Origin: Pseudomonas sp. KUIN-1
Lineage (GTDB): Bacteria > Pseudomonadota > Gammaproteobacteria > Pseudomonadales > Pseudomonadaceae
Length of the DNA: 64,000 nt
Direction: 5' to 3'
Assembly (NCBI RefSeq): GCF_009176725.1
Contig: NZ_AP020337.1
Coordinates: 2,914,001-2,978,000 of the forward strand
The notes under the pieces are model-generated. The model made no database searches. It had not been told where the DNA came from and worked only from the letters and a program-made list of their open reading frames with translations. Positions 15,001-24,059 of the stretch are shown here, one piece after another; positions within the stretch are counted from its first letter, which is position 1, and every line of letters starts with the position of its first letter. A program made the position numbers and the translations under genes.

Positions 15001-16898
15001 TCGGCAGGCACGACAGCTTCTTCGAACTGGGCGGCCATTCGCTGTCGGCCATCCGTCTGGTCAGCCTGCTGCAAAAAGCCGGCGTGTCACTGACGCTGGC
15101 CGAGCTGTTCCAGCACCCTAGCGTTGCAGCGCTGGCCGGATTGCTCGATCAGCGTCCAGGGTCGCCGGATGCGGCTCGCGAGGTGATCACAGTGCGCGCC
15201 GGTGGCAGCGAATCACCGTTGTTTCTGCTTCACGACTTCACCGGGCTGGATGCTTATTTTCCGGTGCTTGGGCAACATCTGCAGGGCGACTTTCCGATTT
15301 ACGGCTTGCCGGGCATTGGCCTTGGGCAGCAGCAATTACGCACCATGGAGTGCCTGGCTGCGCGGATGGTGGAACGCATTCGTCAGGTCCAGCCGCGCGG
15401 CCCGTATCGACTGGCCGGCTGGTCGTTTGGCGGGGTTCTGGCCTACGAAGTGGCTACTCAACTGCTGGGCATGGACGAGGCCGTGACATTCCTCGGCCTG
15501 ATCGACAGCTATGTGCCACGCCTGACCGATCAGGGCAAGGCGCGCTGGCAAGGACCTGACTTGCTTGAGCGGCAACTGCTCTCGCATTGCACTGCGCACT
15601 GGCAGGCCCAGGCAGGTGAGGGCGCTGCGAAGTTGGCACTTCTGAACTCATTCAGCGAACAAGCGCCGCTGCCGGACTTCGCGACGCTGTTGCAACTGTG
15701 CCGTGACGAAGGCCTGTTGTACGAGGAACTGGCGCTGGCGAGCGATCAGCAATTGCACCATTACCTGGACCGGGAAGTGGCGCATGGTCAGGCCCTGGCG
15801 CATTACCAGCTGGAACCGCTCAGTCTGCCGATTCACCTGTTCCGCGCCGAACAGCGTCCAATGGCGCCGATCGCAAGCAGTTCGACTCTGGGCTGGGGTG
15901 AGATTCTCTCCAGAAATCAACTGCAGTGCGTCGATGTCCCGGGGGACCATATGACGATGATGCAGGCACCGCACGTGGCCGTGCTTGGTCTGAGCATCGT
16001 TCAGGCGTTGCACAGCGCGCCTGCCACGCCACCGCCAACGCCGGCTCATCAGTCGCTGCTGGCCATCCAGAGTGGGCGTGACGGGCATGCCCCCGTGTTT
16101 TGCGTACCCGGAGCCGGTGACAGCGTCACCAGTTTCATTGGCCTGGCCGAGGCGCTGGGGCCGGACTGGCCGATCCACGGCCTGCAACCGCGCGGCCTGG
16201 ACGGTCGCAGTGTTCCGCACAGCCGGGTGGAAGCGGCAGCGCAGAGCCATGTGCAGGCCATCGAAGCGCTGTATCCGAAAGGCCCGCTGCATCTGGTCGG
16301 GCATTCTTTCGGCGGCTGGGCGGCGCACGCCATGGCGGTCAAACTGCAGGCCCGTGGCCGCGAGGTTGTCTCGTTGACCCTGATCGACAGCGAGGCGCCT
16401 GGCGGTGAGGGCCTGGACGGCAAACCTTATACCGCCACCGCCGTGCTGGAACGCCTGATCGAGGCGTTGCAGTTGTCCAGCGGACGAAGCCTGGAGCTCG
16501 ACCCGCTGGCGTTTGCCGACAGGGATACGGTCACGCAAATGCACCTGCTTCAGCAGGCCATGGTGCGCGTCGGGTTATTGCCGCCACGCCTGGCGGCACA
16601 GGCCCTGCAAGGGATTGTCCGCACGTTTGCCAGCGCCTTGCGCACGGTCTATCGACCTGAGCCGGGAGGCTACAGCGGCAGGGCAAGTCTGGTCCTGGTG
16701 AATGACCCGCAACTGGATGCGCTGGACAATCAACTTGAGCATGCCGCTTGCGCAAGCCAATGGCAGCACTTGCTGCCGCAGCTTTCACTCTGGCAAGGGT
16801 CGGGCAACCACTTCAGCGTCCTGAAAGCGCCGGACGTCTACAGCCTGGCAGCCTGGTGGTACGACGGATTGGCAGTGGGTGTGGGGGAAACGCAATGA
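1..16898 (+). CDS. syfB: Syringafactin-type lipopeptide synthetase SyfB, 5' end outside window
   Basis: This is a giant non-ribosomal peptide synthetase. The frame is open from base 3, so the TTG at 18 is not a true start. Domain order by nucleotide: partial C (to ~700), A (750-2230), T (2350), C (2510-3830), A (3890-5390), T (5530), C (5700-7040), A (7110-8590), T (8720), C (8890-10210), A (10270-11720), T (11850), C (12020-13380), A (13450-14880), T (15020), TE1 (15190-16010, GWSFGG) and TE2 (16060-16890, GHSFGG). Specificity residues read by eye are DAWFLGNVV (Leu), DFWNIGMVH (Thr), DAMFLGATF (unassigned, hydrophobic), then the Leu code twice. That equals residues 4-8 of syringafactin (Leu-Thr-Val/Leu/Ile-Leu-Leu). 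The first, third and fifth C domains are of the dual epimerisation/condensation kind (LNYRHS motif; HHxIMDH in the third and fifth). The name rests on modules and neighbours. Confidence 0.9.
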   Translation, partial: YGLQDLSGEGDAIEEHSITLDQQLCQRLRAQSRTLGISVASLFHLGWARVLAGLAGQSRVVFGTVLMGRLLGAEATERALGIFINTLPLRLDLDEQGVQAAVRATHQRLTALMRHEHAPLALAQRCSGVKAPTPLFNALLNYRHSAPAQASGETWQGIEVLQAQERSNYPLVLSVDDLGEAFGFTAQATAGIDPHSICAYMQWTMESVVDALEQTPQMPVDQLDIVPASERARLLLDFNDRRADYERRLTIHQRIEQLAEQQPDAVAAQVGAQHLSYRELNARANALAHHLIGLDVQPDDRVAVVARRSLETLVGLLAVLKAGAGYVPVDPAHPDERITYLLGDSAPVAVLAQPAFVERLQGLGLAGLNTPLIELDLASWPEQQDNPHIDALDSTHLAYVIYTSGSTGQPKGVMVEHRTLNNLIDWHREAFDLRAGSHTASVAGFGFDAMAWEIWPALCAGATLHLPPAEIGNEQLDALLDWWIAQPLQVAFLPTPVAEYAFSRNLRHPTLRTLLIGGDRLRQFHRDPGFAVINNYGPTEATVVATSGRLLPDGSLDIGKPVANTSIYLLDERQQLVPLGVPGELYIGGDSVARGYLNQPQLTAERFVHDPFAGQPQARMYRTGDLARWNADGTLEYLGRNDDQVKVRGVRIELGEIENQFSQLPGIEEALVLAREDEPGQPRLVGYFTERAGAASSTVEQLRTALLARLPGYMVPGALVRLESWPLTANGKVDRRALPVPDRTALSTGEYQAPQGDLESALALIWSELLQVERVGRHDRFFELGGHSLLAMRMVSQVRQRLALELALGDLFADSSLIAVAHCLSAAARSQLPAIDVQPRNGPLPLSSAQQRIWFMAQMEDANSAYNISLGLKLSGPLDSRALTRALERIVARHDSLRSRFSQEDDIAWVEAAPVTEVPRICWQDLRDQDPQALQAVIREEAAQPFDLQHDLPIRGRLLCLAEDRHVLLLTVHHIVADGWSLGVLTRELTALYQAFSQGQEDPLPALALQYGDYAVWQRNWLDNERLSHQADYWQQTLTGAPVLLTLPTDRPRPAHQDYTGASVALDLDPRLSTDIRAFCQAQSVTPFMLFMGAWAVLLARLSGQEEVVVGMPVANRRLAEIEGLIGLFVNTLAVRVDTSGEPDVVTLLERIKARVVEAQDHQDLPFEQVVERLRPPRSLAHSPLFQASLTWDGSQGLELQLGDMQLEPLDEQAAFAKFDLALSVSDGPDHFRCIVEYATALFDHGTIERHLSYLEAILRAMVADSQTVVSHIPLLSEAERRQLTDGFNAPDAVYPQEQTLHSQFEAQAQRTPDAIAVSYEEESWSYATLNAQANRIAHRLIGMGIGAGDRVAICTHRGLQMIAGLLGILKAGAAYVPLDPAYPVERLTYTLDDSAPVALLSQRSVQGTLPVSQVPVICLDDDLQDESVCNPQVPVTPGNLAYVIYTSGSTGKPKGVMIEHRNVARLFSATEEWFGFNQQDVWALFHSFAFDFSVWEIWGALLHGGHLVIVPQLVSRSPEDFYALLCSTGVTVLNQTPSAFRQLIAAQGENGQAHSLRKVIFGGEALDTVILKPWYARQVNAGTQLVNMYGITETTVHVTYYPLQPGDAQRLGASPIGRRIPDLQLYVLDARGEPVPMGVVGELYVGGAGVARGYLHREALTAERFLDNPFSHAPNARMYRTGDLGRWLADGSLEYMGRNDEQVKIRGFRIELGEIAARLNDHPDVLDAVVVAREDVPGDKRLVGYYTSAEDKAGLDIEQLRAWLSGLLPEYMVPAAYVRLASLPVTANGKLDRKSLPAPDRDSIASRAYEAPQGPIEIALASLWAELLHVEQVGRQDNFFELGGHSLLAVTLIARMRRLDMRADIRVLFVQPTLAALAEAVGGDTEINVPANLIDAHCQRITPELLPLVALDQPAIERIVARVPGGAANVQDIYPLGPLQTGILYHHLTAGDRDPYLLQPQFAFADASRLEAFCHALQRVIERNDILRTGLFWEGLQAPVQVVWRQAPLRVEETALQDLFNAPRMDLTQAPLLQLVYAHDPANQRIAAVLRYHHVIMDHIALDVLSHELQAILLNNEAQLAAPVPYRNYIAHVVQGPGEDAHEAFFREQLGDIDEPTLPYGLAMASAEQIPGDARLTLDRDLCRQIRDQARQLSVSAATLMHLAWAKVLGQLSGRDSVVFGTVLLGRLRGGEGGERALGVFINTLPLRMDLGGHCARSAVLDLHGRLVGMLAHEHAQLALTQRCSALPAGAPLFNTLLNYRHSAVPEVDDQANNTAWQGIEVVHAEERSNYPLTLSIDDFGDSFSLTAQAAPGIDPQRICAYVQQALVHLVQALEQQSATALIESSVLPEAERERLLVSFNDTRRDYPRGQPVHRLFERRAALHPHAVAAVHGRRSLTYGELNERANHLAHYLLGQGVRPNEHVAILLPRSLELLISQLAIGKCAATYVPLDVNAPAERQHYMLDDCQAKCVLTQSATSLGSTVQRIDLDQLNLDDQPAHDPGLPQASDTAAYVMYTSGSTGAPKGVRVAHRGIARLVLNNGYADFNEQDSIAFASNPAFDASTMEVWGALLNGGQLLVIEHTTLIDPMRFSAALRHGNVSVLFLTSALFNQYVQLIPEALSGLRLLLSGGERADPASFRMLLAQAPGLHLLNAYGPTETTTFATACEVRALADHAESVPIGRPIGNTTVYVLDAHQRLTPLGAIGELYIGGDGVALGYLNRPDLTAEKFIADPFSDQPGAMLYRTGDLGRWLEDGQLECLGRNDDQVKIRGFRIELGEIVNCLHQLPGIREAVVLAREDEPGQVRLVAYFTSRLDAEAPAPEQMRAHLQANLPEYMVPGAFVELTALPLTANGKLDSRALPKPDHSSLLGLAYEPPQGEIEIALAQIWAEVLQLERVGRHDHFFDLGGHSLLAMRMVSQVRQQMGMELPLGELFALGELAAVASALAGAGRSELSMILPAPRDQSLPLSFAQQRLWFLAQMEGGNQAYNIPLALSLQGSLDVPALTAALGRIVERHETLRSRFIAREEGAEVVFTAPTAMSFLHIEDLRQNPQTLAERVAAEATAAFDLTRGPLIRGCLLQVEDARHVLLLTVHHIVSDGWSMGVLTRELHALYPALRRGEADPLPALSIQYADYAVWQQGWMSGERLQHQAAYWRQALEGAPTLLTLPADRPRPAQQDFAGASLNVRLDGQLTAGLRALAQRQGVTLYMTLLTAWGALLARLSGQAEVVVGSPIAGRGRAELEGLIGLFVNTLAIRIDTASAPTGEALLAQVRTRVLEAQDHQDLPFEQVVEIVRPTRSLAHGPLFQTTLNWLAGETTLPEMDGLSLATVEQQSQVSKFDLSLNLGEQGDALFGTLDYATALFDETTVQRYCGYFEQLLRTLVNNQQVVLADIPLVGLQEREYLLESLNASAVSLPQGQTIHALIEARAEGMPEAFAARVGEQSLSYAQMNRQANSLAHHLISLGVRPDDRVAVVARRGLDTLVSLLAVLKSGACYVPVDPAHPDERINYLLADSAPVVVLAEQAFMARLPALKVPLLALDRSQWPEKPANPLVSGQTPGDLAYVIYTSGSTGQPKGVMVEHRTLANLVHWHCQAFALHAGSHTATVAGFGFDAMAWEIWPALCAGATLHIPPAEISNEQLDLLLDWWLAQPLQVAFLPTPVAEYAFSRELYHPTLHTLLIGGDRLRQFHREPGFAVINNYGPTETTVVATSGRLLPDGSLDIGKPIANTRVYLLDDQQQLVPTGVAGELYIGGEGVARGYLNQPQLTAERFLSDPFCDNPQARMYRTGDLARWNADGTLDYLGRNDDQVKVRGMRIELGEIEAQLTSLPGIEESLVVAREDEPGQSRLVAYFIEQGPRSALDIARLRADLLDRLPGYMVPSAFVRLDAWPLTANGKVDRRALPVPDRDAMPGREYEPPQGELEMALADIWSDLLQVEQVGRTDHFFELGGHSLLAVTLIARMRRRGMDADIRVLFAQPTLAALARAVGSGAQVKIPANLIGADCTSITPDLLPLVKLDQAGIDRVVASVTGGASNIQDIYPLGPLQAGIFYHYLSAAEDDPYRLQARFAFADRSRLEAFSQALQQVIARNDVLRTSLCWEGLETPVQVVWRHADLPVIEVPLAALDNPEPLELVRAPLLRLIHADDPDNGRIVALLLFHHLIMDHVALDLLSQELQAVLLDQAAQLPAPVPYRNYIAQTLLGAGDDAHETFFREQLGDLDEPTLAYAQTWLPGPEVAGEARLRLDADLSRRLRHQVRQLGVSPASLMHLAWAQVLGRLSGRDSVVFGTVLLGRLNGSEGADRTLGVFINTLPLRIDLADQSARDALSQTHRRLTGLLAHEQASLAIAQRCSALPAGAPLFSALLNYRHSAVPGEANEAAGKAWQGIELLQSGERSSYPLTLSVDDLGEAFDLTALTSKGIDARRVCAYLACAVEGLVDVLEQAPSEPIQALNILPGTERTELLDGFNADRLTAECPLPVHLRIEQQAFDQPNALAAQAGDQHLSYGELNARANALAHHLIGLGVRPDDRVAVVARRGLETLTGLLAVLKAGACYVPVDPGHPDERISYLLENSTPVVVLAQFDLLTRLPELQVPVIALDRPDWSQRTDNPSVPEMTTQHLAYVIYTSGSTGLPKGVMVEHRTLNNLVDWHCEAFNLRAGSHTASVAGFGFDAMAWEVWPALCAGAVLHLPPAEIGNEQLDVLLDWWLAQPLQVAFLPTPVAEYAFSRELHHPTLQTLLIGGDRLRHFNRDPGFAVVNNYGPTETTVVASSGRMQPGKVLHIGKPVTHARLYVLDSRGQPVPLGVPGELYIGGAGVARGYLNRADLTAERFLDDPFSDRPGARMYRSGDLVRWLSDGTLEYLGRNDDQVKIRGVRIEPGEIEQHLAQCPGVGEAVVTTQRLDDGTLRLVGYFTRRNASLDSAALRAHLLGQLPEYMVPAVFVGLDALPLTQNGKVDRKALPAPDLAALANLAYQAPSTALEERLADLWAEVLEVGKIGRHDSFFELGGHSLSAIRLVSLLQKAGVSLTLAELFQHPSVAALAGLLDQRPGSPDAAREVITVRAGGSESPLFLLHDFTGLDAYFPVLGQHLQGDFPIYGLPGIGLGQQQLRTMECLAARMVERIRQVQPRGPYRLAGWSFGGVLAYEVATQLLGMDEAVTFLGLIDSYVPRLTDQGKARWQGPDLLERQLLSHCTAHWQAQAGEGAAKLALLNSFSEQAPLPDFATLLQLCRDEGLLYEELALASDQQLHHYLDREVAHGQALAHYQLEPLSLPIHLFRAEQRPMAPIASSSTLGWGEILSRNQLQCVDVPGDHMTMMQAPHVAVLGLSIVQALHSAPATPPPTPAHQSLLAIQSGRDGHAPVFCVPGAGDSVTSFIGLAEALGPDWPIHGLQPRGLDGRSVPHSRVEAAAQSHVQAIEALYPKGPLHLVGHSFGGWAAHAMAVKLQARGREVVSLTLIDSEAPGGEGLDGKPYTATAVLERLIEALQLSSGRSLELDPLAFADRDTVTQMHLLQQAMVRVGLLPPRLAAQALQGIVRTFASALRTVYRPEPGGYSGRASLVLVNDPQLDALDNQLEHAACASQWQHLLPQLSLWQGSGNHFSVLKAPDVYSLAAWWYDGLAVGVGETQ
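1180..14330 (+). repeat. Near-identical adenylation-domain cores within syfB
   Basis: The cores of the first, fourth and fifth A domains of this fragment (around 1190-1670, 10690-11170 and 13870-14320) are almost identical at protein level over the A3 to A5 motifs. They also share long stretches at DNA level, for example the segment around [14 protein letters not shown]. The three T domains that feed the linear-type or dual C domains also fall into two repeated types. Such intragenic repeats are usual in synthetases built by module duplication and may recombine or mis-assemble. Confidence 0.7.
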
Positions 16899-16971
16899 GT
16901 CGGGGGCTATTGATCAAGCGTTACTGCAAACGCAAGGAGGTCTTGCGTCGCAGGCGGTGAGGGTGGATCCG

Positions 16972-16998
16972 GGAGGGGCGATCGGTATCGCCCCGTCC
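16972..16998. terminator. Hairpin between convergent syfB and luxR-type gene
   Basis: A perfect 8-bp stem, GGGGCGAT/ATCGCCCC (16975-16982 with 16987-16994), has a CGGT loop. It can be extended by three pairs with one bulge. It lies 75 bases after the syfB stop and 20 bases before the stop of the convergent regulator, so it could end both transcripts. The T-tract is weak (GTCCTTTG). Confidence 0.5.
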
Positions 16999-17015
16999 TT
17001 TGCATCAACTGGCGG

Positions 17016-17696
17016 TCAGCAGGTTGAAAAAACGCCCGCTGATGAGCCATACATCCAGCGCATCAGTGAATTGCGACCGCTGATGCCCAGCTTGATCGCC
17101 GCGCGGCGCTGGTAACTGCCCACGGTATTGACCTTGAGTGCGAGTCGCTCGGCCTGCTCAAGCGCGGTATGGCCGGCGAGCAGCCCCAGGCACACTTGGG
17201 TTTCGCGTTCGGACAACGTCAACCCTGTTTCACGCAGTCGTTCCTGAAAGCGCTTTTCAATGCTTTCCGGCTTTTTATGCTCGATGCCGGGCATTGCCGA
17301 TTGCAGGGCATTGACATGTTTTTCAAGTATCGAAAACAGCAGAGGGGAAATGTCGCCCAGCTGTCGGCGTTCCTTTTCTGAAAATTCATGCGCGGGAAGC
17401 GCCCGAAATACAGTTATTTTACAACTAAAGCTTTCCGAGGCCTGATCAGGGTAAAGATGAATCGAGTCACTGAGCAACAGCGTGCCCCGTGATGACGTCA
17501 CCGTCTCGTTAAAGACCGTCGGTGCAGAGGCGGGTGGCGTTTGCCAGGGCTGTGGCAGTGAGGAGAGGTGCGTGGCATCTACCGCAAGCTGAGTATCGAT
17601 CAACTTGTGGAACATGCTGGAAAAATTCCCGCTACCGATGCTGGCTATGGCCCTGCCGATCTGCGGAAGTAGTGTGTTAGGCATGTAGTCATCCAT
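17016..17696 (-). CDS. LuxR-type orphan regulator next to syfB
   Basis: This 226-residue protein has a C-terminal LuxR/GerE helix-turn-helix at about residues 155-215 (LSERETQVCLGLLAG ... RRAAIKLGISGRNSLMRWM). The N-terminal part has no recognisable acyl-homoserine-lactone binding domain. It belongs to the same subfamily as SalA, SyrG and SyrF encoded further right, and shares the GISGR-x-x-L-x-RWM ending. It is convergent with syfB. LuxR-type genes of this kind flank syringafactin operons and control them in other strains, so a role in lipopeptide regulation is likely but inferred. A second in-frame ATG lies at codon 5. Neither start has a strong ribosome binding site. Confidence 0.85.
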   Translation of the reverse strand: MDDYMPNTLLPQIGRAIASIGSGNFSSMFHKLIDTQLAVDATHLSSLPQPWQTPPASAPTVFNETVTSSRGTLLLSDSIHLYPDQASESFSCKITVFRALPAHEFSEKERRQLGDISPLLFSILEKHVNALQSAMPGIEHKKPESIEKRFQERLRETGLTLSERETQVCLGLLAGHTALEQAERLALKVNTVGSYQRRAAIKLGISGRNSLMRWMYGSSAGVFSTC

Positions 17697-18039
17697 GAGT
17701 TTAAAACTGCTGACAATGGTGTAGACGCTGTAAGCATGGCGCGGTCACATCAACCTGCTGTTGGCGTTTGCGCCACGAAAACAGCGTTAGATGCCCGCTA
17801 GAGCATCTCCAGTGAAGTACAGCAAAGCGTATCGCCCTGAGGTTACCTAAATACTTCACTATCAGAAAGAGTGATGGTCATCGGTCGGACGGCGGGCAAG
17901 GAGGTCGCAGAAATGGTGGGGCGAACCCGCGTTAACTCGTGGTGCCTGATGTTGTTACGGGAAGTAGAGAGATAAAAATATCCCCACACATGTGCATCTA
18001 AAGTTGCAACATGGCGGGGAAATAGCGTTTGGCAAGCGT
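17697..18039. other. Intergenic region, luxR-type promoter side
   Basis: There are 343 bases without a credible gene. The region should hold the promoter of the leftward regulator and the 3' end of the leftward aldehyde dehydrogenase transcript. The only pattern I see is an 8-bp palindrome, CACATGTG, at 17987-17994. No syr-syp-like dyad was found here. Confidence 0.5.
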
Positions 18040-19476
18040 CTATTTTCCGATCATGAACCGGGTGACCAGGCGCGTAAGCCGTCCGTAAGGTGCCGAGACC
18101 TTGTCGGACATGTTGAAACGTCCGAGCTTGAGAACGCCGCGGGCGTGGGACAGACGAACGAAGCCTTCGTAGCCGTGATAGGCCCCGGTGCCGCTGTCGC
18201 CGACACCGCCAAAGGGCAGGTCATCCTGCGTCGCGTGCAGCATGGTGCCATTGATGGTCACGCCGCCGGACTGCGTGCGGTTCAGCACCCGCTCCACAGA
18301 GGTTTGATCGTTGGAAAAGCAATAAAGGGCCAGCGGTGCCGGACGCGCGTTGATAAAAGCGATGGCTTCATCCAGCGACTCATACGCGAGGATCGGCAGC
18401 AGCGGCCCGAAAATCTCTTCGCCCATGACATCCGCTTTCAGGGACACCTGCGTGAGTGCCATCGGTGCGATCTTGCGTTCGCCCGCCGTCGCAGGCGCAT
18501 TGTGTTGCCATGCCTTGGCACCCGTTGCCACGGCCTGACTGGCCATCGCCATAAGCCGGTCGTAGTGGCGCTGGGAAATAATCGAGGTGTAGTCCGGATT
18601 GCCATCGAGGGTCGGGTAGAGTTTTTCCGCTGCAGCCAGCCACTCGCTGGCAAAGCTGTCCACGTGTTCGCGCGGGACAAGGACATAGTCAGGTGCTACG
18701 CAGGTCTGACCGGCGTTGAACAGTTTGCCGATAGCGATCATCCGCGCGGCTTTGCTGATCGAAAAGTCGTCGCACACCACGACCGGCGATTTGCCGCCCA
18801 GCTCCAGAGTGACCGGTGTCAGGTTGCGCGCGGCCGCCGCCATGACCTGGCGACCCACGTGGGTCGAGCCGGTAAACAGCAGATGGTCAAAAGGCAGCTC
18901 ACTGAACCGGCCCGCCAGCGTGGCGTCGCCAGTGACTACTGTTACCTGCTCGGCAGGGAAGGTTTCGCCCAGCAACTGCCTGAGCAGCTCGCAAGTCCTG
19001 GGTGTCAGCTCCGAAGGCTTGATCATCACCCGATTGCCGGCAGCCAGCGCCTCTATCAACGGCACCAGCGTCAGCGTCAGCGGATAGTTCCACGGAGCCA
19101 GAATGCCGACGACGCCCAGCGGCTGATACACGACCCGGGCCGTGGCCGGTCTGAAAACAATACCCGCCTTGCGCCGGGAGGGGCGCATCCACGCCTTGAG
19201 GTGCGAGCGGATGTGCTTGATGCCATTGATCACCGGCATCAATTCGCCGAGCCGTGTTTCGTCGAACGAGCGGTTGCCGAAGTCTGCGCTGACCGCCTCG
19301 AGCAACCTGTCCTGATTATCGCTGACCATGCGCAGAACGGCGTTGAGGTCTGCGATTCGTTGATCGTAGGAAGGCGCGCCCTGAGCGCGGAATGCAGCCT
19401 GCTGCGCCTCGAGCAGCTCGGTTAGCCTGGCCGCGTGAAACGTCGTATCTGGCGGAACCGTGGCGGGTTGATTCAT
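18040..19476 (-). CDS. calB: Coniferyl aldehyde dehydrogenase-like enzyme
   Basis: This 478-residue NAD(P)-dependent aldehyde dehydrogenase is predicted to oxidise an aromatic aldehyde such as coniferyl aldehyde to its acid. Visible landmarks are the substrate/cofactor segment PLGVVGILAPWNYPL, the GST at the NAD fold (LLFTGSTHVG), the catalytic Glu in LELGGKSP and the catalytic Cys in GQTCVAPDY. The GQTC-APDY form and the length are typical of the coniferyl aldehyde dehydrogenase/YwdH branch rather than the 490-500-residue betaine type. An AGGAG sits 7 bases before the ATG. It stands alone on the minus strand between the lipopeptide and siderophore loci. Lignin-derived monomer metabolism would suit a plant-associated host, but the exact substrate cannot be read from the sequence. 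Confidence 0.85.
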   Translation of the reverse strand: MNQPATVPPDTTFHAARLTELLEAQQAAFRAQGAPSYDQRIADLNAVLRMVSDNQDRLLEAVSADFGNRSFDETRLGELMPVINGIKHIRSHLKAWMRPSRRKAGIVFRPATARVVYQPLGVVGILAPWNYPLTLTLVPLIEALAAGNRVMIKPSELTPRTCELLRQLLGETFPAEQVTVVTGDATLAGRFSELPFDHLLFTGSTHVGRQVMAAAARNLTPVTLELGGKSPVVVCDDFSISKAARMIAIGKLFNAGQTCVAPDYVLVPREHVDSFASEWLAAAEKLYPTLDGNPDYTSIISQRHYDRLMAMASQAVATGAKAWQHNAPATAGERKIAPMALTQVSLKADVMGEEIFGPLLPILAYESLDEAIAFINARPAPLALYCFSNDQTSVERVLNRTQSGGVTINGTMLHATQDDLPFGGVGDSGTGAYHGYEGFVRLSHARGVLKLGRFNMSDKVSAPYGRLTRLVTRFMIGK

Positions 19477-19919
19477 GACGCTGCTCCTGTGGCTGCGTGT
19501 TTTTTATAGGGGCTGCATGATGACGATGGGCCAGAGGGCGTGTGCGTATTGCGGCCCAAGGACTTCAAGCAACTGTCGGGTGAACGTTGGCCCTCGGTAG
19601 AAAGCGAGTCGCATGCAAAAATCCTCAACGCCACCAGCCGTGGCAAACCTGAATAAAGCGTCAGGGCTGTCTGCTAATCGGCCACAATCCGACTTTACGT
19701 CACAAGGGATACAAACAGGACACGCAGGGCGCCTTTTCAGCGCTCATTTGTCGTCCGGGTGAATCACCCGGATGCTGCGCGGATCAACGTGTTGCGGGCT
19801 GACAGCCCCGATTTCACGCAGTGGCGATGGGCTTTTTAAAAAAAAGAGCGTGGACTCGGGATATAACACTAATTAGAATCAGTCTCATTTGGCGCATCCC
19901 ATCGCTCAAGGCTTTTGAC
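19477..19919. other. Divergent intergenic region between calB and acsS
   Basis: There are 443 bases with no gene. The region must contain the leftward calB promoter and the rightward sigma-factor promoter. It holds a strong palindrome (19754-19772) and an A/T-rich run before acsS. Around 19871-19889 is AATTAGAATCAGTCTCATT, a weak match (about 9 of 19) to the Fur consensus that might be a degenerate Fur site. Confidence 0.5.
19754..19772. promoter_or_regulatory. 19-bp palindrome upstream of acsS
   Basis: TCCGGGTGA-A-TCACCCGGA is a perfect dyad of two 9-base arms around one central base, about 150 bases before the acsS start. As DNA it looks like a dimeric repressor/activator operator. As RNA it would fold into a 7-bp stem with a 5-base loop. 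No regulator is assigned. Confidence 0.4.
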
Positions 19920-20429
19920 ATGACTGACGCAGCGACGCTATCACAGCAGACCTTGCATTCCCTGTACCGCGATCATCATGGCTGGCTGGAAAGCTGGCTG
20001 CGCAGACGCATGGGCAATGCCTGGGATGCTGCGGACCTGAGTCAGGATACGTTTCTGCGCGTGCTGTCCAGCTCCCAGCAGATCGCCGATATGCAGGAGC
20101 CGCGTGCCTATCTGCTGACAGTGGGCAAGCGCCTGCTCAGTAATTTCTACACTCGTCGCAGCCTTGAACAGGCTTATCTGGAAGCGCTGGCGCAGTTGCC
20201 TGAAGAAAGCGTGCCGTCGCCGGAGCAGCGCTGGTTGCTGCTGGAAACCCTGCAGGCGCTGGACGAGCTGCTCGATGGCCTGTCGGCAGTGGTGCGCCGG
20301 GCGTTTCTCTGGAGTCAGCTCGAGGGGCTGGGCTATCGGGAAATCGCTGAACGCCTGAGTGTTTCCGAACGCACCGTCAAACGCTATATGGCACAAGCCT
20401 ACGAGCACTGTCTGTTGGTGGACTGGTGA
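19920..20429 (+). CDS. acsS: ECF sigma factor of the FecI type controlling achromobactin genes
   Basis: This 169-residue sigma-70 family factor of the iron-starvation group has region 2 at about residues 10-75 (LSQDTFLRVL for -10 recognition) and region 4 at about 105-165 (GYREIAERLSVSERTVKRYMAQA helix-turn-helix). I chose the ATG at 19920 because AAGG lies 8 bases upstream and the protein then has the usual FecI length; an upstream in-frame ATG at 19821 has no support. The GTG of the next gene overlaps its stop (GTGA). With the FecR-like protein and a transducer-type receptor it forms a cell-surface signalling trio. In B728a the ECF factor at this place is called AcsS and activates achromobactin synthesis; the name is transferred by position. 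Confidence 0.88.
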   Translation: MTDAATLSQQTLHSLYRDHHGWLESWLRRRMGNAWDAADLSQDTFLRVLSSSQQIADMQEPRAYLLTVGKRLLSNFYTRRSLEQAYLEALAQLPEESVPSPEQRWLLLETLQALDELLDGLSAVVRRAFLWSQLEGLGYREIAERLSVSERTVKRYMAQAYEHCLLVDW

Positions 20430-21391
20430 TTCGCCCGGCACCTTCGAACGAAGAACGCGAGGTAGTACGCAAAGCGGCGCAGTGGCTGGCGCTTCTCGAG
20501 TCCGGTGGTGCCAGCGAGGAAGATCACGCCATGCTGCAACACTGGCGTGACAGCTCCGCCAGTCATGAGCGCGCCTGGCAAAAGGCCCAGCAGTTGCGTC
20601 AACGTTTTTTCGGTCTGCCTGCCAACCTGGCCATGGCGACGCTGGATCGCCCTGACAAGGCCAGGCGCGCGACGCTAAAAAGGGCGCTGGGCGCCGTGGC
20701 ACTGGTTCCCGCGGTCTGGCTGCTGGGGCGTCAGTTGCCGCTGGAGGTCTGGCGTGCCGACCTGCAAACCGCCGTCGGCGAGCACAAGCGTCTGTCGCTG
20801 GCCGATGGCAGCACGTTGCAATTGAATACCGACAGCGCCGTAAACGTCGATATGGGCGCCCGGCGAATCACCCTTGTACGGGGCGAAATAGCCCTGAAGG
20901 TGCCTGGCAGCGCGCCGCTGACCATCCACGGTCCTTACGGGCGCATCGTGGTTGGTCGGAGCGAAGTCTGTGTGCGTCTCAATGACAGCGACTGCCGGGT
21001 TTCGGTCGTCAGCGGCACGGTGCAGCTTTATCCCCTGCGCGGGCCTGTAGTGGCCTTGAATGCGCAGCAGCAGGTCAGTTTGAAGCAGAGTGGAGTCGGT
21101 CCTGTCAGCGCCTTCGACGCCTTGCTGCCTGGCTGGCGCGACGATGTACTGACCGCGCAGAACCAGTCGCTGGGTGATTTCCTGCGCGAGCTGGGTCGCT
21201 ACCGTCCGGGCCTGCTGCGCTGGGAGCCGGCGCTGGAAAACCTTCGGGTGACCGGCAGTTTCAGGCTCGACAATACCGACCGCGTGCTGTCCTTGCTGGC
21301 GGCCAGTCTGCCGGTGGACGTGCAGATGCGCACCCGTTACTGGGTGACCCTGGTGCCTCGAAAAAACATTTCGACAAAAAATAGTGCGTAG
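20426..21391 (+). CDS. FecR-like anti-sigma factor / signal relay protein
   Basis: This 321-residue inner-membrane protein is expected to hold the ECF sigma factor and relay the ferric-siderophore signal from the outer-membrane receptor. The N-terminal cytoplasmic part (1-85) has the typical WLALLESG...HWRDSSASHERAWQ motif (DUF4880-like). A single hydrophobic segment follows (about 87-103, LGAVALVPAVWLLG), then the periplasmic FecR domain (GEHKRLSLADGSTLQLNTDSAV...) and a C-terminal STN-like region. The GTG start overlaps the sigma-factor stop by four bases, so the two are translationally coupled. Confidence 0.88.
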   Translation: MIRPAPSNEEREVVRKAAQWLALLESGGASEEDHAMLQHWRDSSASHERAWQKAQQLRQRFFGLPANLAMATLDRPDKARRATLKRALGAVALVPAVWLLGRQLPLEVWRADLQTAVGEHKRLSLADGSTLQLNTDSAVNVDMGARRITLVRGEIALKVPGSAPLTIHGPYGRIVVGRSEVCVRLNDSDCRVSVVSGTVQLYPLRGPVVALNAQQQVSLKQSGVGPVSAFDALLPGWRDDVLTAQNQSLGDFLRELGRYRPGLLRWEPALENLRVTGSFRLDNTDRVLSLLAASLPVDVQMRTRYWVTLVPRKNISTKNSA

Positions 21392-21460
21392 CGCTGTCCC
21401 TTTTTTTGGTCTCGCTGGTCATTCCAGATAAGTGCACAAAAAATACGAGAGCTTCCCTCT

Positions 21461-23869
21461 ATGTCCGCAGTGTCTTCCTACCGTTTGCGTCCGCTTTTGC
21501 AGTTCAGCCTGTTGCTGACGTTGAGTTCCAGTCCGTTGTTCATCTCGACCAGTTGGGCCGACACGGCGGGCAGACGGGCCTATGAAGTGCCGGCCGGCAG
21601 CCTGAGCGCCGCGCTTACCCGTTTTGCCGGGCAGGCCGGTGTCAATCTGTCGGTAGACCCTGCGCTGGTGAATGGCCGGAACAGTTCGGGGTTGTCCGGC
21701 GAGTTCGCGGTCGAGGAAGGGTTTGCGCGTCTGCTGCAAGGTTCCGGCCTGCAATTGATACCCGTCGGGGAGCAGGCTTACACGCTGATCCCGGCACCTC
21801 AAAGCGCCAGTGCAGGTTTGCAACTCGCCCCCACGTCGATCGTTGGCGACAGCGGTGTCACGGACGGTCAGGATTACGCGGGCGGTCAGGTGGCACGCAA
21901 AGGCTCGCAAGGCATGTTGGGTTCGCGGGACTTCATGGAAACGCCATTCAGCATGACCACCTACACCAAGGACGCGGTGAAAAACCAGCAGGCCCGAACC
22001 CTTGGCGATCTGATCGCCAGTGACCCGTCGGTGCGCGCCACCAATCCCGCAGGCGGGCGCTACGAGCAGTTCACCATTCGCGGCTTCAGCCTGTTCAACA
22101 GCGACGTTTCCTACAACGGCCTGTACGGCATCCTGCCCACTTACACGATCGACATGGAAATGGCCGAACGGGTGGACATCCTCAAGGGGCCGAGCCAGTT
22201 GATCAACGGCATTTCGCCGCGAGGCAGTGTCGGCGGGGGCATCAACGTGGTCCCCAAACGCGCGACGGATAAACCGATCACCGAGCTCACCACCAGCTAT
22301 GCCTCCAAGGGGCAGGTGGGTGCTGCAGTCGATGTAGCCCGTCGGTTTGGCGAAGACGACAAGTTCGGGATCCGTTTCAACGGCGTGAAGCAGTCCGGCG
22401 ACACAGAATGGGATCACCAGAGCGTCGATCGTGACATGGCCGTTTTGGGCCTGGATTTCCGCGGCGATCGCCTGCGTCTGTCGACGGACATCGGGCACAC
22501 CGAACGCGACACTGATGCTCCGCAGGAGCGCGTGCAGGTCGGTGCCAACGCTAAGGTGCCCAACGCCAACGATGTGCGCGACAACTATGCGCAGTCCTGG
22601 AGCAAGGCGCGTACCAAGGATACCTTCGGCGCAGTGAATGCCGAATATGACCTCAGCGACTCGGTCATGCTGTATGGCGGTGTCGGCGTGCGCAAAAGTA
22701 ACCATGACTTCCTGCGCCATGCGGTATCGGTCACCAACGACGCAGGTGACTTCAGCGTTCAGCCGCGCGATTTCACCCGTGACGAAAATGTTCGCACCGC
22801 CACTGCCGGCGCTCGCAGCTGGTTCAACACCGGGCCGGTCAGCCACGAGGTCAACCTGGCTGCCAGCTATTTCTACATGGACTTTGAAAACGGTGGTGCG
22901 CGCTACGCGGCCGCGCCGAGCAATCTCTACAACCCGGTCGACACGCCGACACCCTCGAACCCGACGCGCGCCGACTCCAAGGTTTACACCGAGAACCGCT
23001 TCAGCGGTGTGGCGCTGACTGACACGCTAGGATTTTTCGAGGACCGTCTGCTGCTGACACTCGGCGCCCGCTGGCAGCGTGTCAAGGTTGATGACTGGAC
23101 CGATGACGTGAAGGGCGATACCGCGTACGACGAGGAGAAGGTCTCACCGTCAGGCGGCATTCTGTACAAGGTGACCGACGACTTTTCGGTGTACGCCAAC
23201 TACATGGAAGGTCTGAGCCAGGGCAAGATCGCTCCGTCGACCTCGGTGAACGAAGACCAGATCTTCCCGCCGTTCGTCAGTCGTCAGGTCGAGGTCGGCG
23301 CCAAGTATGACCTGGGGTCATTTGCCTTCACCGCCAGCGTATTCCGTATCAAGCAACCGGCCTACGAGACCAATACCGCCTCGCGTGTATTCGGCCCGAA
23401 CGGCAAGCGCCGTAACGACGGTGTCGAGCTGACCATGTTCGGTGAGCCGATGAAGGGTTTCCGTCTGCTGGGCGGGGTGATGTACATCGACAGCGAACTG
23501 ACCAATACCGTCAACGGCACATTCGACGGCAACCGCGCACCGGCCACCCCCAAGTACAACGTCAATCTGGGCGCCGAATGGGACGTCCCGGGCGTCAACG
23601 GCCTGACCCTGACCGGACGGGGCATCTACACCGGTTCGCAGTATCTGGATCAGGCCAATAGCAAAAGCATCGATTCATCGGAGCGTTTCGACGTAGGCGC
23701 GCGGTATGCCTTTAAGGTCGATCAGAAGGACATCACGCTGCGGGCCAATGTCGAGAACGTGATGAACAAGTACTACTGGAGTTCGGCCGGCGCGTCGGAC
23801 GACAGCGAGCCGGGGCTGACTCTGTCGACACCGCGTACCTATCTGTTGTCGGCCACCATCGGTTTCTGA
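21461..23869 (+). CDS. TonB-dependent siderophore receptor/transducer, probably for ferric achromobactin
   Basis: This 802-residue outer-membrane receptor has a signal peptide (about 1-33, ending SWADTAG) and an STN signalling domain (about 38-105, YEVPAGSLSAALTRFAGQAG). The plug follows (about 150-260, RTLGDLIASDPSVR and an RGFSLFNSD segment), then a 22-strand-type barrel ending in phenylalanine (SATIGF). The STN domain identifies a transducer that signals to the FecR/ECF pair just upstream, as in FecA-type systems. Context points to ferric achromobactin as ligand; the sequence alone cannot prove it. The 69-base gap from fecR contains a T-run but no clear terminator, so co-transcription is possible. 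Confidence 0.88.
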   Translation: MSAVSSYRLRPLLQFSLLLTLSSSPLFISTSWADTAGRRAYEVPAGSLSAALTRFAGQAGVNLSVDPALVNGRNSSGLSGEFAVEEGFARLLQGSGLQLIPVGEQAYTLIPAPQSASAGLQLAPTSIVGDSGVTDGQDYAGGQVARKGSQGMLGSRDFMETPFSMTTYTKDAVKNQQARTLGDLIASDPSVRATNPAGGRYEQFTIRGFSLFNSDVSYNGLYGILPTYTIDMEMAERVDILKGPSQLINGISPRGSVGGGINVVPKRATDKPITELTTSYASKGQVGAAVDVARRFGEDDKFGIRFNGVKQSGDTEWDHQSVDRDMAVLGLDFRGDRLRLSTDIGHTERDTDAPQERVQVGANAKVPNANDVRDNYAQSWSKARTKDTFGAVNAEYDLSDSVMLYGGVGVRKSNHDFLRHAVSVTNDAGDFSVQPRDFTRDENVRTATAGARSWFNTGPVSHEVNLAASYFYMDFENGGARYAAAPSNLYNPVDTPTPSNPTRADSKVYTENRFSGVALTDTLGFFEDRLLLTLGARWQRVKVDDWTDDVKGDTAYDEEKVSPSGGILYKVTDDFSVYANYMEGLSQGKIAPSTSVNEDQIFPPFVSRQVEVGAKYDLGSFAFTASVFRIKQPAYETNTASRVFGPNGKRRNDGVELTMFGEPMKGFRLLGGVMYIDSELTNTVNGTFDGNRAPATPKYNVNLGAEWDVPGVNGLTLTGRGIYTGSQYLDQANSKSIDSSERFDVGARYAFKVDQKDITLRANVENVMNKYYWSSAGASDDSEPGLTLSTPRTYLLSATIGF

Positions 23870-24059
23870 GTCGATACGTGACGCCCAGGGAAGGGGGTCA
23901 CGTATATAGCGAACGACCGGCAGTCCTCATCGAGGGATAACCTGTGTGCAGTATTAAATAATCAACCTCAACACGGCGACACAGCAGTTTGTTATTTAGA
24001 TAGGCTGTTTTGTCATAACGCCAAAATAACAAATGGCCACGCTCAATAGTGGCACATTG

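Noticed and set aside
17992-19425. 477-codon plus-strand frame opposite calB
   Set aside because: Antisense shadow; the minus strand encodes a complete aldehyde dehydrogenase with its catalytic residues and a good ribosome binding site.
19780-19845. AGCCC...GGGCTTTTT possible terminator before acsS
   Set aside because: The stem has only five pairs around a loop of about 20 bases and no gene ends nearby on the plus strand.
19866-19890. Fur box directly upstream of acsS
   Set aside because: Only about 9 of 19 positions match by eye, too weak to list as a separate feature; mentioned only in the intergenic entry.
21419-22846. 475-codon minus-strand frame opposite the TonB receptor
   Set aside because: No recognisable domain, antisense to an intact receptor gene.
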